From contig JACEFZ010028294.1 in assembly GCA_014155875.1 (NCBI GenBank), positions 147,001 to 211,000 of the forward strand: a DNA stretch of 64,000 nt, in the 5' to 3' direction. Shown piece after piece: positions 1-9,428 of the stretch; the stretch's first letter is position 1, and each line of letters starts with the position of its first letter. The notes under the pieces were generated by a model that had not been told where the DNA came from, searched no databases, and saw only the letters and a list, made by a program, of their open reading frames with translations. This DNA is from Cepaea nemoralis. Taxonomy: Eukaryota > Mollusca > Gastropoda > Stylommatophora > Helicidae. Both the position numbers and the translations under genes were made by a program.

Positions 1-270
1 CAAAAAGGAAAATATAATCTATCTATATATTATATATATTATATATATAATTATATATTATATATCTTTGATATATATATCCCTATTTATATATATATAT
101 ATATATATTCATATGTAGCTGCCATATCTATATATAATATATTTTATATATATATTATATCTATATTATCTATATATATATAATATCTATATAATATCTA
201 TATATATATATTTAACTATATTATTATCTATTATATATATATATATATATATTATATATATTTAAAAAAT
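1..270. repeat. (TA)n AT-rich low-complexity tract
   Basis: Almost pure alternating TA/TATATT sequence with no coding content. It is a degenerate microsatellite at the window edge. Confidence 0.9.
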
Positions 271-300
271 TATTTATTCATAATAAGCGCGTTTGTGAGT

Positions 301-551
301 AATAAAAAATAAAATGTTTGCATATCCTTTACAGGACATCGCTGTCAACAGCAGCATCTTTTAGCTGATTTTTGATTTTGGCAAGATTACGCTCAGTAGT
401 TTGCCATTGCTTTCTGAGCGGCCGGCTCACATACCCCGTAAGTTATCGACGCGATTCGAACCATTGCTGATTCTCACCATTGTCACGTTACTTACGAGAG
501 TATACGAGATTACGGAGAAAAGTCGCTAACCTCTAGGTCAGGAAGCCGGCA
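301..551 (-). mobile_element. tRNA-derived SINE, family A (copy 1, full length)
   Basis: Read on the minus strand, a tRNA-like head (A-box-like TAGAGGTTAGCGAC, B-box-like GGTTCGAATC) is followed by a conserved body (AGAAAGCAATGGCAAACTAC) and an A-rich tail. Near-identical copies lie at 27407-27656 and 47824-48071. The flanks form a 9-bp target-site duplication with one mismatch (TTTGTGAGT at 292-300, TTTGTGACT at 552-560). Promoter-box assignment is by eye. Confidence 0.8.
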
Positions 552-560
552 TTTGTGACT

Positions 561-1264
561 ATAACAAAAGAAAACAAAACTTTCACAAAATATACCTTTA
601 AATAAATAAAAAATCCATATTTCTAGCCATAACAAAGAACACAGATTTGCTCCTGATACGAGCATACTGATTCATACGGCACTGCAGGAATGTACAGCTC
701 TTACAACATGTCAGTCCCTGGACCTTGATTGATATTTGGACTTTTACATCTCCTTCAGATCCACATCACTAATTACGGCGTCAGCGCCCTTTTCTGAATT
801 TGCAGGATTCAAGTTTGGGTAAGGACACCCATTCACCCCAAGACTTGATGTTGGAGAGGCTGTTTAGTTCGCGCTCTTTCTCATTTATACCACTACAAAG
901 TTCTTGACCTATGATTCCTTGCGTTCTGCTGGTACGACACCTGGCGGTCCCAATCATCATCCTGTGCCTTACAGCGACGCGTCCTCTGGTGCGGCCTATC
1001 GTCATTCATAGGCGTTTACAGTAAGGCACTTGATAATGCTAATGATGGTATTCACCAACAGCTGTGAGGTTCTACACAACCCAGCGTAATTAAAGGCAAA
1101 GTAAGGGACTCTTGTCCACACCTTGGGGCGTATTTGGGTATATGGTGCTATCAAAATAATTGTATACACCAGTGGACACTCGATGAGTGATGTGGTCAAT
1201 CTCACACTCCATCGAGGGGCCATGAGACGGTTGCACCTGGGATACGTGCTGTGTATACTTGTAG
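561..1264. other. Host intergenic DNA with a family-E repeat fragment
   Basis: No gene seen. About 1125-1225 matches a dispersed repeat (family E, marked by TATGGTGC followed by a diverged CATATTT...CACTCGATGAGT stretch) that also occurs near 1829, 23650, 44941, 48965, 62143 and, inverted, 62733. Confidence 0.5.
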
Positions 1265-1725
1265 TCCTGGCCAAGGTAGCAGTGATGTACTGATGTGTGT
1301 AAGTGTAATCCTGGCCAAGGTAGCAGTGATGTGCTAATGTGTATAAGTGTAATCCTGGCCGAGGTAGCAGTGATGTACTGATGTGTATAAGTGTAATCCT
1401 GGCCGAGGTAGCGGTGATGTACTGATGTGTGTAAGTGTAATCCTGGCCGAGGTAGCAGTGATGTACTGATGTGTGTAAGTGTAATCCTGGCCTAGGTAGC
1501 AGTGATGTGTGTAAGTGTAATCCTGGTCGAGGTAGCAGTGATGTGAGTAAGTGTAATCCTGGCCGAGTTATCAGTGACGTAGTGATATGTATACATGTGG
1601 TCCTGGCCGAGGTAGCAGTGACATGCTGACGTGTATACTTGTAATCCTGGCCCAGGTAGCAGTGATGTGCTGATGTGCATATCTGCAGTCCATGCCGAGG
1701 TAGCTGTGACGTGCTGATGTGTACT
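1265..1725. repeat. 44-bp minisatellite
   Basis: Tandem copies of a 44-bp unit beginning TCCTGGCCGAGGTAGCAGTG, about ten in all, with shorter internal-deletion variants between about 1485 and 1560. Units run head to tail with no spacers. It is open in one minus-strand frame, giving a Leu/His/Thr-rich repetitive product that I do not believe is a gene. Confidence 0.9.
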
Positions 1726-2386
1726 AGCAATGTGACAATGAACGCAATCAACGGAAGCAATTTTTTATTGTTGTGCCAGTTAACACTTTCCCACTGAGCA
1801 GGTGGCTAAGGAAGTTGGGATGTTTAAAGTGCATTTGGGCATATGGTGCTAAAACCATATTTTATAGATCAGTCGGCACTTGGTGGGGAAAACTGGCAGG
1901 GAGCGTGCTCGCCACTGCACTACCGTGTCTGCTAAGAACTAATTATAGCTTGCGGAATGATTGCACGCGTGGATCGACAAGGAGCCAATGAGGACGTCTA
2001 CATGGAATGCTCTCCCCTTTCTGGCATTGTTCTTCACCTTTCAGGGCATTTAAGATCGTGCGCATTATGCAAGATTAAGTGCTCGTGATTTCGTGAGTCA
2101 CAGCACCAGGTTGCATTTATTGACCTCATTTCTGTCTTCCCAGGTACGATCTGTCTCCTGGCGCCATTTTTTGTGCATCTGTTATTGAACGCTCACCTTG
2201 CAACTTCCAAATATGGGCATCAAAGCGACAAGTGACTACAATGACGAATGAGTCAATCATCTTTGTCTCCCGCGCATCTGATGTTACTTTGACAAGTTGC
2301 TGCTGTTCACCAAACGTCAGAGCTTAACTTGGGTATCTCTGATATTAATAAACTATTAACAAATTAATGGCTTAGAATGTATTTAA
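1726..2386. other. Host intergenic DNA
   Basis: Contains a second family-E repeat fragment at about 1829-1905. Nothing else recognisable. Confidence 0.4.
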
Positions 2387-2389
2387 AGT

Positions 2390-2405
2390 TATATATATAT
2401 ATATA

Positions 2406-2503
<98 letters not shown>

Positions 2504-2519
2504 AGAGAGAAGAAGAGAG

Positions 2520-2603
<84 letters not shown>
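2390..2603. repeat. (TA)n(GA)n compound microsatellite
   Basis: About 65 bp of TA dinucleotides passes directly into about 145 bp of GA dinucleotides. It sits at the 3' (A-rich tail) side of the adjoining SINE relic, where such tracts commonly expand. Confidence 0.95.
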
Positions 2604-2606
<3 letters not shown>

Positions 2607-2810
2607 GTATATGCTTTAATGGGCATCGCAGTCAAACAGAGCAATTTTTGCTGTTTGTAATGTCTTGGTAGTTTAAGTTCAGTAGTTTGCATTGCTTTCT
2701 AAACGACCAACACTCTTACCGGTGTATGAACATCAGCGCAAGGCGGTCTGCTTCCAAATCGCCCGCAGCTGTGTTTCGAACGATATGCGAGATTACGAAC
2801 TACCTTCGTA
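2604..2810 (-). mobile_element. SINE, family B relic
   Basis: Shares the family-A core (on plus: TTCAGTAGTTTGC followed by ATTGCTTTCT) but has a different head, with GCGGTCTGCT and GTGTTTCGAAC elements on the plus strand. Similar copies lie at 18741-18910, 25367-25567 and 48700-48860. Truncated at its tail by the microsatellite. Confidence 0.65.
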
Positions 2811-2945
2811 ACTCCACATATGGAATAAACCCCGGTGTGTTGAAGTCTGTCCACTCACCTTTTAAACCCTCTTGAATCCACATTGGCGGGTGAGTTCGAG
2901 TAATGGTTAGGATGTTACAGTAGTATGTTAGCGGGTAACTGATTA

Positions 2946-2952
2946 GATTTTC
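2946..2952. other. Candidate Polinton target-site duplication, left
   Basis: GATTTTC just outside the left terminus, against GATTTC at 16944-16949 just outside the right one. They differ by one T, consistent with the 6-bp duplication typical of Polintons plus slippage in the T run. Boundaries are placed by the element's AG...CT termini. Confidence 0.55.
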
Positions 2953-3237
2953 AGGATTGACCTCTAAGGATTGACCCCAATCCTTTTCGGTCTCGGAACT
3001 GGGTTGGGTTGAGTAGGGTAGGGTAGGGTATTTAGGTCATATGTAAGGGTCGATAATTCTAATAAAAGACGTGTTTTTCTAAGGGCAGATAACTGAGTGT
3101 GTGTGTGTGTGTGTATAATATTTTAACTAATTTTAGAAAAAAAAATTAAATTAAATTAAAAGACAATCATAGGCGCGCGGGGCGGTCGAGCGAGCAGAGG
3201 GGCGGGCGCCTGGCGGGCGCGGGCGGCGGTCGAATCC
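2953..3237 (+). repeat. Polinton left terminal inverted repeat
   Basis: Pairs with 16690-16943 read in reverse. The outermost bases contain AGGATTGACC twice (2953-2962, 2967-2976) and an inverted partial copy just inside. Next comes a telomere-like GGGTT/GGGTA stretch (about 3001-3031), an AT-rich middle, and a GC-rich inner end containing GCGCGCGGGGCGG. Relative to the right TIR it carries a (TG)n expansion near 3097-3114 and about 17 extra GC-rich bases near 3210-3226. Confidence 0.95.
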
Positions 3238-3239
3238 AG

Positions 3240-3745
3240 TAAGACAGAGTCTTGTATTAGCCACTTGGCCAGTCATTGGCGACTGCCCACTAGTCCGATC
3301 ATCGGTGTAACGAGTAGCGGGGTATCTACTGGTGCTAACAACGGACAACCGACTGAGTCCTTAAAATGTCAAAACTTACAAAAAACACACAGAGATGTAC
3401 ATGCACAAGCTGGGACAAAAATCAATACTGATTCTCCTAACAACTAAGCCAGTGGCTTATCGTCGTCGTAATGAACTAGGTGGGATATTAATGTTATTGA
3501 TATATCCGCCATGGCAAATAGTTCGCAATATTAATAAAGTAGTTCGCAATATTAATAAAGGACCTCATAAATAGCGATAGAAGATTAAGAGCTTAACACC
3601 TATTGTGAGGCATCCAACAAAAATCAATAGCACTACTTTCGTTTTTTCTCATAATTGCTGGATGGAGCTTATAGGATTAATCATCAGTGCAGTGCGCGCA
3701 GTAATACATGGTGACAGCTGGTGTAGGCCACATCAGCACAACCCG
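3240..3745. other. Polinton left subterminal region without genes
   Basis: Between the left TIR and the first promoter-like element. AT-rich, with a short direct repeat (AGTTCGCAATATTAATAAAG, twice, near 3520-3560). No convincing coding sequence. Confidence 0.5.
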
Positions 3746-3746
3746 C

Positions 3747-3754
3747 TATAAATA
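3747..3754 (+). promoter_or_regulatory. Candidate TATA box for the polymerase transcript
   Basis: TATAAATA, about 30 bp upstream of a plausible start near 3778. It lies on the coding side of the left TIR and upstream of consensus splice sites leading to the zinc-finger/PolB reading frame. Prediction from sequence only. Confidence 0.4.
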
Positions 3755-3777
3755 CTGGGAATAAACGCTATAGAAAC

Positions 3778-3845
3778 CACATTCGCCCAGGCCGCTGAAG
3801 AAGATACATTGGAGGAAGACCAGACTTGGACCATTGTTGCACTAG
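3778..3845 (+). other. Putative leader exon 1 of the polymerase transcript
   Basis: Ends at TAG|GTGAGTAT, a strong 5' splice consensus at 3846. One frame across it (…EEDTLEEDQTW…) stays open and is in phase with exon 2. Start is set only by distance from the TATA box. Confidence 0.3.
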
Positions 3846-3879
3846 GTGAGTATATTGTCTTGTTGGTAAAACATACACT

Positions 3880-4089
3880 CGTATGTGCGCCTGTGTGTAT
3901 GGGTGTGTATGTATATCTGTATATATATGGCTGTGTGTGAGTATGTATGGGTGTGTATGTATATATTTATGTATGTATATACGTACACGTGTGTATGTGT
4001 GTATGTGAGTGTATATGTATATGTATGTCTATTTGTATGTGTGTATGTATGCAAGTGTGAATGTGTATGTGTGTATGTATATATATATG

Positions 4090-4158
<69 letters not shown>

Positions 4159-4160
4159 TC
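3880..4160. repeat. (TG)n/(TA)n microsatellite inside the Polinton
   Basis: Irregular TG/TATG tract ending in about 30 perfect TG repeats (about 4093-4157). It lies within the putative first leader intron. Long reading frames across it are low-complexity artefacts. Confidence 0.9.
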
Positions 4161-4232
4161 GGCTAAGTGTACTTATGTGTGCGCCCTTCGTGGTAAGGTT
4201 GGTTGGTAATGTATTGTGTCTTGCTTCCACAG

Positions 4233-4353
4233 AGCGCCTTGTATCTAACCTATCAAAGGGCCGCCACCAGCTAGTCGAGCTTGCCGACAAGCAGCATTGC
4301 CTTGTGTCTGACCAAGCGAAGGGTCGCCGCCAGCGAGTTGGTACTACAAACAG
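4233..4353 (+). other. Putative leader exon 2 of the polymerase transcript
   Basis: 121 bp bounded by a good acceptor (TTGCTTCCACAG ending 4232) and donor (CAG|GTATGA at 4354). Only one of three frames is open throughout, and it is in phase with exon 1. It contains two diverged copies of a roughly 57-bp unit (both with CTTGT.TCT followed by AAGGG.CGCC.CCAG). Joined in that frame to 5013, it meets a stop after about six codons, so it could be 5' UTR or an upstream reading frame. Confidence 0.35.
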
Positions 4354-4496
4354 GTATGAATGTATACGGATATCTGTATACATGTATGTATATGTATATG
4401 TGTGAATAATGGTAGCCTTGCTAGCTAACACAACCAATTTTATGAGTTCATGTACTACTCCAGTGATATGAAGACAACACTAGAACAAATATCTCA

Positions 4497-4554
4497 CTCT
4501 TTCTCTCTATCTCTCTCTCTATCTCTCTCTCTCTCGCTCTATCTCGCTCTCTCT

Positions 4555-4613
<59 letters not shown>
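4497..4613. repeat. (CT)n microsatellite inside the Polinton
   Basis: CTCTCT tract with interspersed A and G, perfect from about 4555 to 4613. Lies in the putative second leader intron. Confidence 0.95.
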
Positions 4614-4619
<6 letters not shown>

Positions 4620-5012
4620 CTTATGGACACTACTGGGTTGGGATTTTTCTTTTTTACTCTAGATGGCCTGTTAACTTCAATCAGTCATATCTTGTGGTCT
4701 TTCATATTCAGTGTTAGCAAAGTATGTTCCGGTCTTGTGAGTTCTTCATCTTTAAATGTAATGTCCAGACCAAGTGTCAAACTATATTGATTGTGTCTTG
4801 CTAAAGTTAGAAGAAAAAAAAAAAATGTTCTTAACTTCACATTCTCAATAAAGATTAACTTTATATATGGCTGTGTCACTGTCTGCCTAATGGCAACTTA
4901 TTTAAAATTATATTTCACCCATGTGTGATATCGGTTGTTAGCTCAATAAAAAATATGAAACTTAAAAATTATTGGTGAAAACTAACAATTTTTGTGATTG
5001 CTACTTTCACAG

Positions 5013-5170
5013 GTGTACGTGGTCAACCTGGTAGACTAGAAAGAACCAGTATCCTTGTACGCAAACAGCCACTATTACAAAAAGTGCAGGCGGTTAAATA
5101 TAAAGAAAAGTGTACCAACCCGCAACTACCAGCCGACTAACAGTAATTTACATTATTATCAGCTGGAATC
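5013..5170 (+). other. Putative leader exon 3, 5' part
   Basis: Follows a strong acceptor (CTACTTTCACAG ending 5012) and runs directly into the zinc-finger start codon at 5171. The 660 bp before it (4354-5012) would be intron 2 and shows no gene. Confidence 0.35.
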
Positions 5171-5500
5171 ATGGCCACTAATCAGAAGAATATCCACCTG
5201 TGTCCTACATGTAACAAAGGCTTCACTGAACGCCACAATCTCACACGTCACATTCGAACAGTCCACAAAACCGAAACTCACACATGCCACATCTGCGGTC
5301 ACTTATACAACAGAAAAGACAACCTAAAACACCATTTAAGAACACACCACCAGACACCCACGACATCAACTACACCAGCATCATTAAACATGGACACTAC
5401 ACCTCCAACACATATGGACAATATACCTTCAACATCAAACACGGATACTAAAAAAATCATCGAGAAAAAGAAAAGCACATTCAGACCCACAACCATCTAA
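5171..5500 (+). CDS. C2H2 zinc-finger module, probable N-terminus of the Polinton polymerase
   Basis: A 109-residue frame with two classic C2H2 fingers: CPTC...H...H at about residues 12-33 and CHIC...H...H at about 40-61. A Thr/Pro/Ser-rich linker and a Lys-rich end follow. The polymerase frame begins within this ORF, shifted by one base and open from 5388. It has no ATG of its own for about its first 90 codons, so the fingers are most simply the N-terminus of one zinc-finger/PolB protein. The break lies at or near an A7 run (5450-5456). I infer DNA binding, perhaps to the element's own ends. It could instead be a separate small protein. Confidence 0.75.
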   Translation: MATNQKNIHLCPTCNKGFTERHNLTRHIRTVHKTETHTCHICGHLYNRKDNLKHHLRTHHQTPTTSTTPASLNMDTTPPTHMDNIPSTSNTDTKKIIEKKKSTFRPTTI

Positions 5501-5525
5501 GAAACAGAAACACAATAACGAGCAC

Positions 5526-8500
5526 GTGGTAGCAGAGGAAGCCGACGTAGAGATAGATGAGAGAGTAGAGATAGATGAGGAGCTAAAGACTTTAGATAAA
5601 CTCCCCACCGTCGATAATATCCAACAGACATATAGAGACAACTGGAATAGTATCAAAACACACCACAAGATCAACAAACATATATCAACCTATAATTTTT
5701 TTCACCGACCAGACTCAACACAACCAATAGACTGGACCGAGAAACTAGCGACTGTGTTTAGTAGTCAGACAAGCCGATTTAAGGTAAATTATAGCCATCA
5801 CATGATACTCAGACATAAGGAGACGAACGAACTAAGATTTTTCCATTCTTCATCAAATAATGCCTGCGCACTCGACGTCCCATTTTTAGTAAACAACGAA
5901 CAAGACTTTGACGACTTTATAAACATAGTTCAGGAAAGTGACATGTTCAATTACGCCCTACACAACAGACCCGACTCTACGTATTTGGTAGAGACAATCC
6001 CCGCAACTAGTTTCTATATATATCACATCAATGAGCACCCGATTGGTTGTTGTCTAAAGGGCTTACCTGACCACATAAAACACAACCACGGTATCAATAT
6101 TTTACAATACGACTCTAGCTCAAACCCCTACACTGACAATTTTTGTCTCTTTCGATGTCTGGCGGTATTCCAAGGAAAACCCGTTAAGGATCTTAGAAAA
6201 CATACCATTCGCTTAGCTAACCAGTGGCAGAAATACCAGAAAGTAGATTCATTAGAAAACTTCCCAGGGGTTAGGCTTATCGACATGCCCAGTATAGAAA
6301 AGTGTTTTAAGGTAAATGTAGACATATTTGAATTCAACGAGACCCAGGCCCTGGTCCCCAAACTTCGCGGTAGTGGGGAATACGCTAAAACGTTGCGAGT
6401 ATTATTATATAAGGATCACTTCATGTACATTAATGACTTTGATAGAGTAGCCAAGTCATTTGGGTGTAGCGAGTGTGGGAAGTTGTGGAGTGGTTTCTGG
6501 GAGATGGATAGACATACTCAGACTTGTAGTGGGGGAGTCCCTGTGAACAGTTATAAAGGAGGGGTCTATACTGTAACAGAAACTGTGTGGGAAACCATTA
6601 GCTCATTGGGGGTCAAGGTAGATCCAAAGTATGTATATCCTTATAGGGCTGCCTATGACTATGAATGTTACTTCGAGACTAGAAATCTACCAGGGGAAAC
6701 CAAGTCCACCAAATTTTTAGGTAAGCATGTCCCACTAAGCTGGTCGATAGCATCAAATGTCCCTGGGTTTGAGGACCCGGTCTGCCACATCACAGCGGGT
6801 AATCCTCTGGACTTGGTGAGAAAGATGGTTGAATATCTGACTCAAATCGCTGATGCAGCGTACGCCGAATTACGAACTAAGTTCGACTGGTTATACACAC
6901 GGTTAGAAGAGCTAAATGAACACAAACTAATAGCTAAGTTAGACGAGTACATGCAGGAAATGCCGGTGATAGGATTTAACTCGGGGAGGTATGATATAAA
7001 TCTAATTAAGCCTTATTTGATAGAGTCCTTCCTCTCTGCCACTGATGACCCCTTTAAATACATAGTGAAGAGAAACAATAATGTCATGGCCATTTCCACA
7101 GAAAAACTGAAATTCTTAGATATAGTTAATTATCTAGCCCCAGGATTTAGCTACGCCAAATATTTAGCGGCCTATGACGTAGAAGAGACCAAGGGGTTCT
7201 TTTGCTACGAGTATATCACCTCATTAGATAAACTACAAGAGACTCGCTTACCTCCACACAAGGCCTTCCATTCACAGCTGAAAAACTCCAACATTTCAGC
7301 TGCTGATTACGATGTCTGTCAGCGAGTATGGCGCGAGAACCAAATGACGACACTGGCAGACTTCCTAAGGTGGTACAACAACAAGGACGTGCGACCATTT
7401 ATTAAAGCGTTAAAGACTCAGGTTAAATTTTACAAAGGCTTAGAGGTAGACATTTTCAAAGATGCCATCTCAGTTCCCGGGGTGACCCTAAAGTACCTGT
7501 TTAAAACCATCCCCAAAAATATAGTGTTTTCATTATGTTCCAATAAGGAGAGTGAGCTGCACACCACCGTTAGAAAAAATATTGTAGGGGGCCCCTCGAT
7601 CATATTCCATAGGTATCATGAGGTAGGTAAGACCAGGATTCGAGGGGGTGAAGTAGTTCAGAGTGTGAAAGGGTACGATGCCAATGCTCTATACCTGTGG
7701 GCACTGATGCAGAAGATGCCCACGGGTTTTCCTGTGATAAGATATGCAGAAGATGGGTTCAAGCCCCATAAAACCAGAGTGTACATCGTCCAGTGCAGAG
7801 AGTGGTTGGCCTGGGTACAACACAGTCAAGGCATAGAGCTACAAACACAGTTTAATGGGCGGGAGATGTCTCTAGGAGAACGACACATCCGTGTAGATGG
7901 CTGGGATAAGAAGTCTCGAACCGTCTACCAGTTTCACGGGTGTTTATTTCACGGGCATCAAGACTGTGTGCTGACACAGGGTATTGATGTTAACCCGGTG
8001 AGCCAGAAACCCTTGGCCGAGCTGTATGCCAACACTCTTCAGATTCGCAAGTATCTGAAGAAGGAAGTTAACGTTACGGTCGTGGAAATGTGGGAATGCG
8101 AGTGGAAGTCTCTAAAAAAGACTAATACCACCATTAAGAACTTCGTGAAGACGACATTCCCATACATCGCACCCTGGCATGGTTACCAGGACATAGACCA
8201 AGACAAGATTCTCAAGGCTGTAAAAGACGAGACTTTGTTTGGTCTAGTGGAATGCGACATCCACGTACCAGACGAGTATAAAGAGTATTTCTCTGAAATG
8301 ACTCCCATCTTTAAAAACACTGAGGTGTCTAGAGCCGACATTGGTGAACTTATGAGTCAGTACGCTGAGAAACATAAGTTGTTGACAAGTGCCAGACGGA
8401 CACTTATAGGTAGTTATATCGGGGAAAAGATCCTATTGGCCACACCATTGCTAAAATGGTATTTGACGCATGGTCTAAAGGTCACTAAAATATACCAAAT

Positions 8501-9428
8501 AATTGAGTATAAACCTGAGAAGTGTTTCGAAAAGTTTGGTAAGGAGGTGTCTGCCGCCAGACGGGCCGGTGACAGCAATACGGCTTATACTATTAAAGCC
8601 GAGACAATGAAACTACTGGGAAATGCAGCCTATGGCAAAACATTAACCAACAAGGCCAAGCACACCAAGGTTTCCTATTGTCGTGGGGCTGGCACGTCAA
8701 AGTTGGTGAATCAACCTCTATTCAAAAATATGACCAGGCTGTCAGATGATGTGTTTGAGGTGGAGTCTCTAAAGAAGACCATCTTATGGGATCTACCCCA
8801 ACAAATAGGCTTCTTTGTGTACCAGTACGCAAAGTTGCGCATGTTAGAATTTTACTATGACTGCTTAGATAAGTTTATAGATAGGAAGGATTTTCAGTTG
8901 TGTGAAATGGACACTGATAGTCTGTACTTAGCCCTTAGCGCCCCAACCTTAGCACAGGTCGTCAGACCTGAACTTCAGGAAGAATTTTATAGCGTCTATA
9001 GCTCCTGGTTCCCAGCTGAGGTCTGTGATAGCCATAAAAAGGATTTTATTAGCAGTAGGGGCGTTGTACCAACCTGTGACCTGTGTAGAGATAAGCGACT
9101 CTTCGACAAAAGAACCCCTGGGTTATTTAAGTTGGAGTATGAGGGGCGGGGAATGGTCTCCTTATGCAGCAAGACATATCACTGTTTTGGAGACTACAAT
9201 AAAACCAGCACGAAAGGGTTGACAAAACACCACAACACCCACCTTGACAGAGACACTTTCTTAAATGTACTCGACACACAGACAGCCAGTGGAGGGACAA
9301 ATATAGGGTTTAAAACACAGGATTCCTCTGTCCTCACATATCAACAGCACAGAGAGGCCTTATCCTATTTTTATATTAAAAGAAAAGTACAAGCAGACAA
9401 AGTTACCACCTCACCACTAGACATTTAA
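5526..9428 (+). CDS. polB: Protein-primed family B DNA polymerase (Polinton pPolB)
   Basis: A 1300-residue open frame, typical in length for Polintons. Numbering is from the GTG at 5526, which is probably not the true start. The N-terminal part has a conserved DNFCLFRCLA segment (Cys207) and KDHFMYI (His298), resembling an OTU-type Cys/His pair (inference). An internal finger follows (CSECGKLW...H...C, about 314-333). Exonuclease motifs: YDYE (Asp378, Glu380), GFNSGRYD (about 485-490), and a candidate third near YD at 551. Polymerase motifs: A, YDANALYL (Asp718); B, KLLGNAAYGK (1029-1038); C, MDTDSLY (Asp1129, Asp1131). All key carboxylates are present. It would replicate the element with a protein primer, in the nucleus or a virion factory. 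No internal stop. The frame ends 7 bases after TCACCACTA and converges on the minus-strand block. Confidence 0.96.
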   Translation: MVAEEADVEIDERVEIDEELKTLDKLPTVDNIQQTYRDNWNSIKTHHKINKHISTYNFFHRPDSTQPIDWTEKLATVFSSQTSRFKVNYSHHMILRHKETNELRFFHSSSNNACALDVPFLVNNEQDFDDFINIVQESDMFNYALHNRPDSTYLVETIPATSFYIYHINEHPIGCCLKGLPDHIKHNHGINILQYDSSSNPYTDNFCLFRCLAVFQGKPVKDLRKHTIRLANQWQKYQKVDSLENFPGVRLIDMPSIEKCFKVNVDIFEFNETQALVPKLRGSGEYAKTLRVLLYKDHFMYINDFDRVAKSFGCSECGKLWSGFWEMDRHTQTCSGGVPVNSYKGGVYTVTETVWETISSLGVKVDPKYVYPYRAAYDYECYFETRNLPGETKSTKFLGKHVPLSWSIASNVPGFEDPVCHITAGNPLDLVRKMVEYLTQIADAAYAELRTKFDWLYTRLEELNEHKLIAKLDEYMQEMPVIGFNSGRYDINLIKPYLIESFLSATDDPFKYIVKRNNNVMAISTEKLKFLDIVNYLAPGFSYAKYLAAYDVEETKGFFCYEYITSLDKLQETRLPPHKAFHSQLKNSNISAADYDVCQRVWRENQMTTLADFLRWYNNKDVRPFIKALKTQVKFYKGLEVDIFKDAISVPGVTLKYLFKTIPKNIVFSLCSNKESELHTTVRKNIVGGPSIIFHRYHEVGKTRIRGGEVVQSVKGYDANALYLWALMQKMPTGFPVIRYAEDGFKPHKTRVYIVQCREWLAWVQHSQGIELQTQFNGREMSLGERHIRVDGWDKKSRTVYQFHGCLFHGHQDCVLTQGIDVNPVSQKPLAELYANTLQIRKYLKKEVNVTVVEMWECEWKSLKKTNTTIKNFVKTTFPYIAPWHGYQDIDQDKILKAVKDETLFGLVECDIHVPDEYKEYFSEMTPIFKNTEVSRADIGELMSQYAEKHKLLTSARRTLIGSYIGEKILLATPLLKWYLTHGLKVTKIYQIIEYKPEKCFEKFGKEVSAARRAGDSNTAYTIKAETMKLLGNAAYGKTLTNKAKHTKVSYCRGAGTSKLVNQPLFKNMTRLSDDVFEVESLKKTILWDLPQQIGFFVYQYAKLRMLEFYYDCLDKFIDRKDFQLCEMDTDSLYLALSAPTLAQVVRPELQEEFYSVYSSWFPAEVCDSHKKDFISSRGVVPTCDLCRDKRLFDKRTPGLFKLEYEGRGMVSLCSKTYHCFGDYNKTSTKGLTKHHNTHLDRDTFLNVLDTQTASGGTNIGFKTQDSSVLTYQQHREALSYFYIKRKVQADKVTTSPLDI

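Noticed and set aside
1002..1760. 252-codon minus-strand frame rich in His/Thr/Leu
   Set aside because: It is the 44-bp minisatellite read in an open frame, with variable unit lengths that would break a real gene elsewhere.
2372..2692. Ser/Leu- or Glu/Arg-repeat reading frames across the (TA)n(GA)n tract
   Set aside because: They are the translation of a microsatellite. No start context or homology.
3842..4437. His/Thr/Tyr-repeat frames in the Polinton left arm
   Set aside because: Products of the TG/TA microsatellite. Only the 4233-4353 segment between splice consensus sites looks non-repetitive.
5299..5677. Minus-strand frames opposite the zinc-finger and polymerase start
   Set aside because: Shadows of the plus-strand coding sequence with no recognisable motif.
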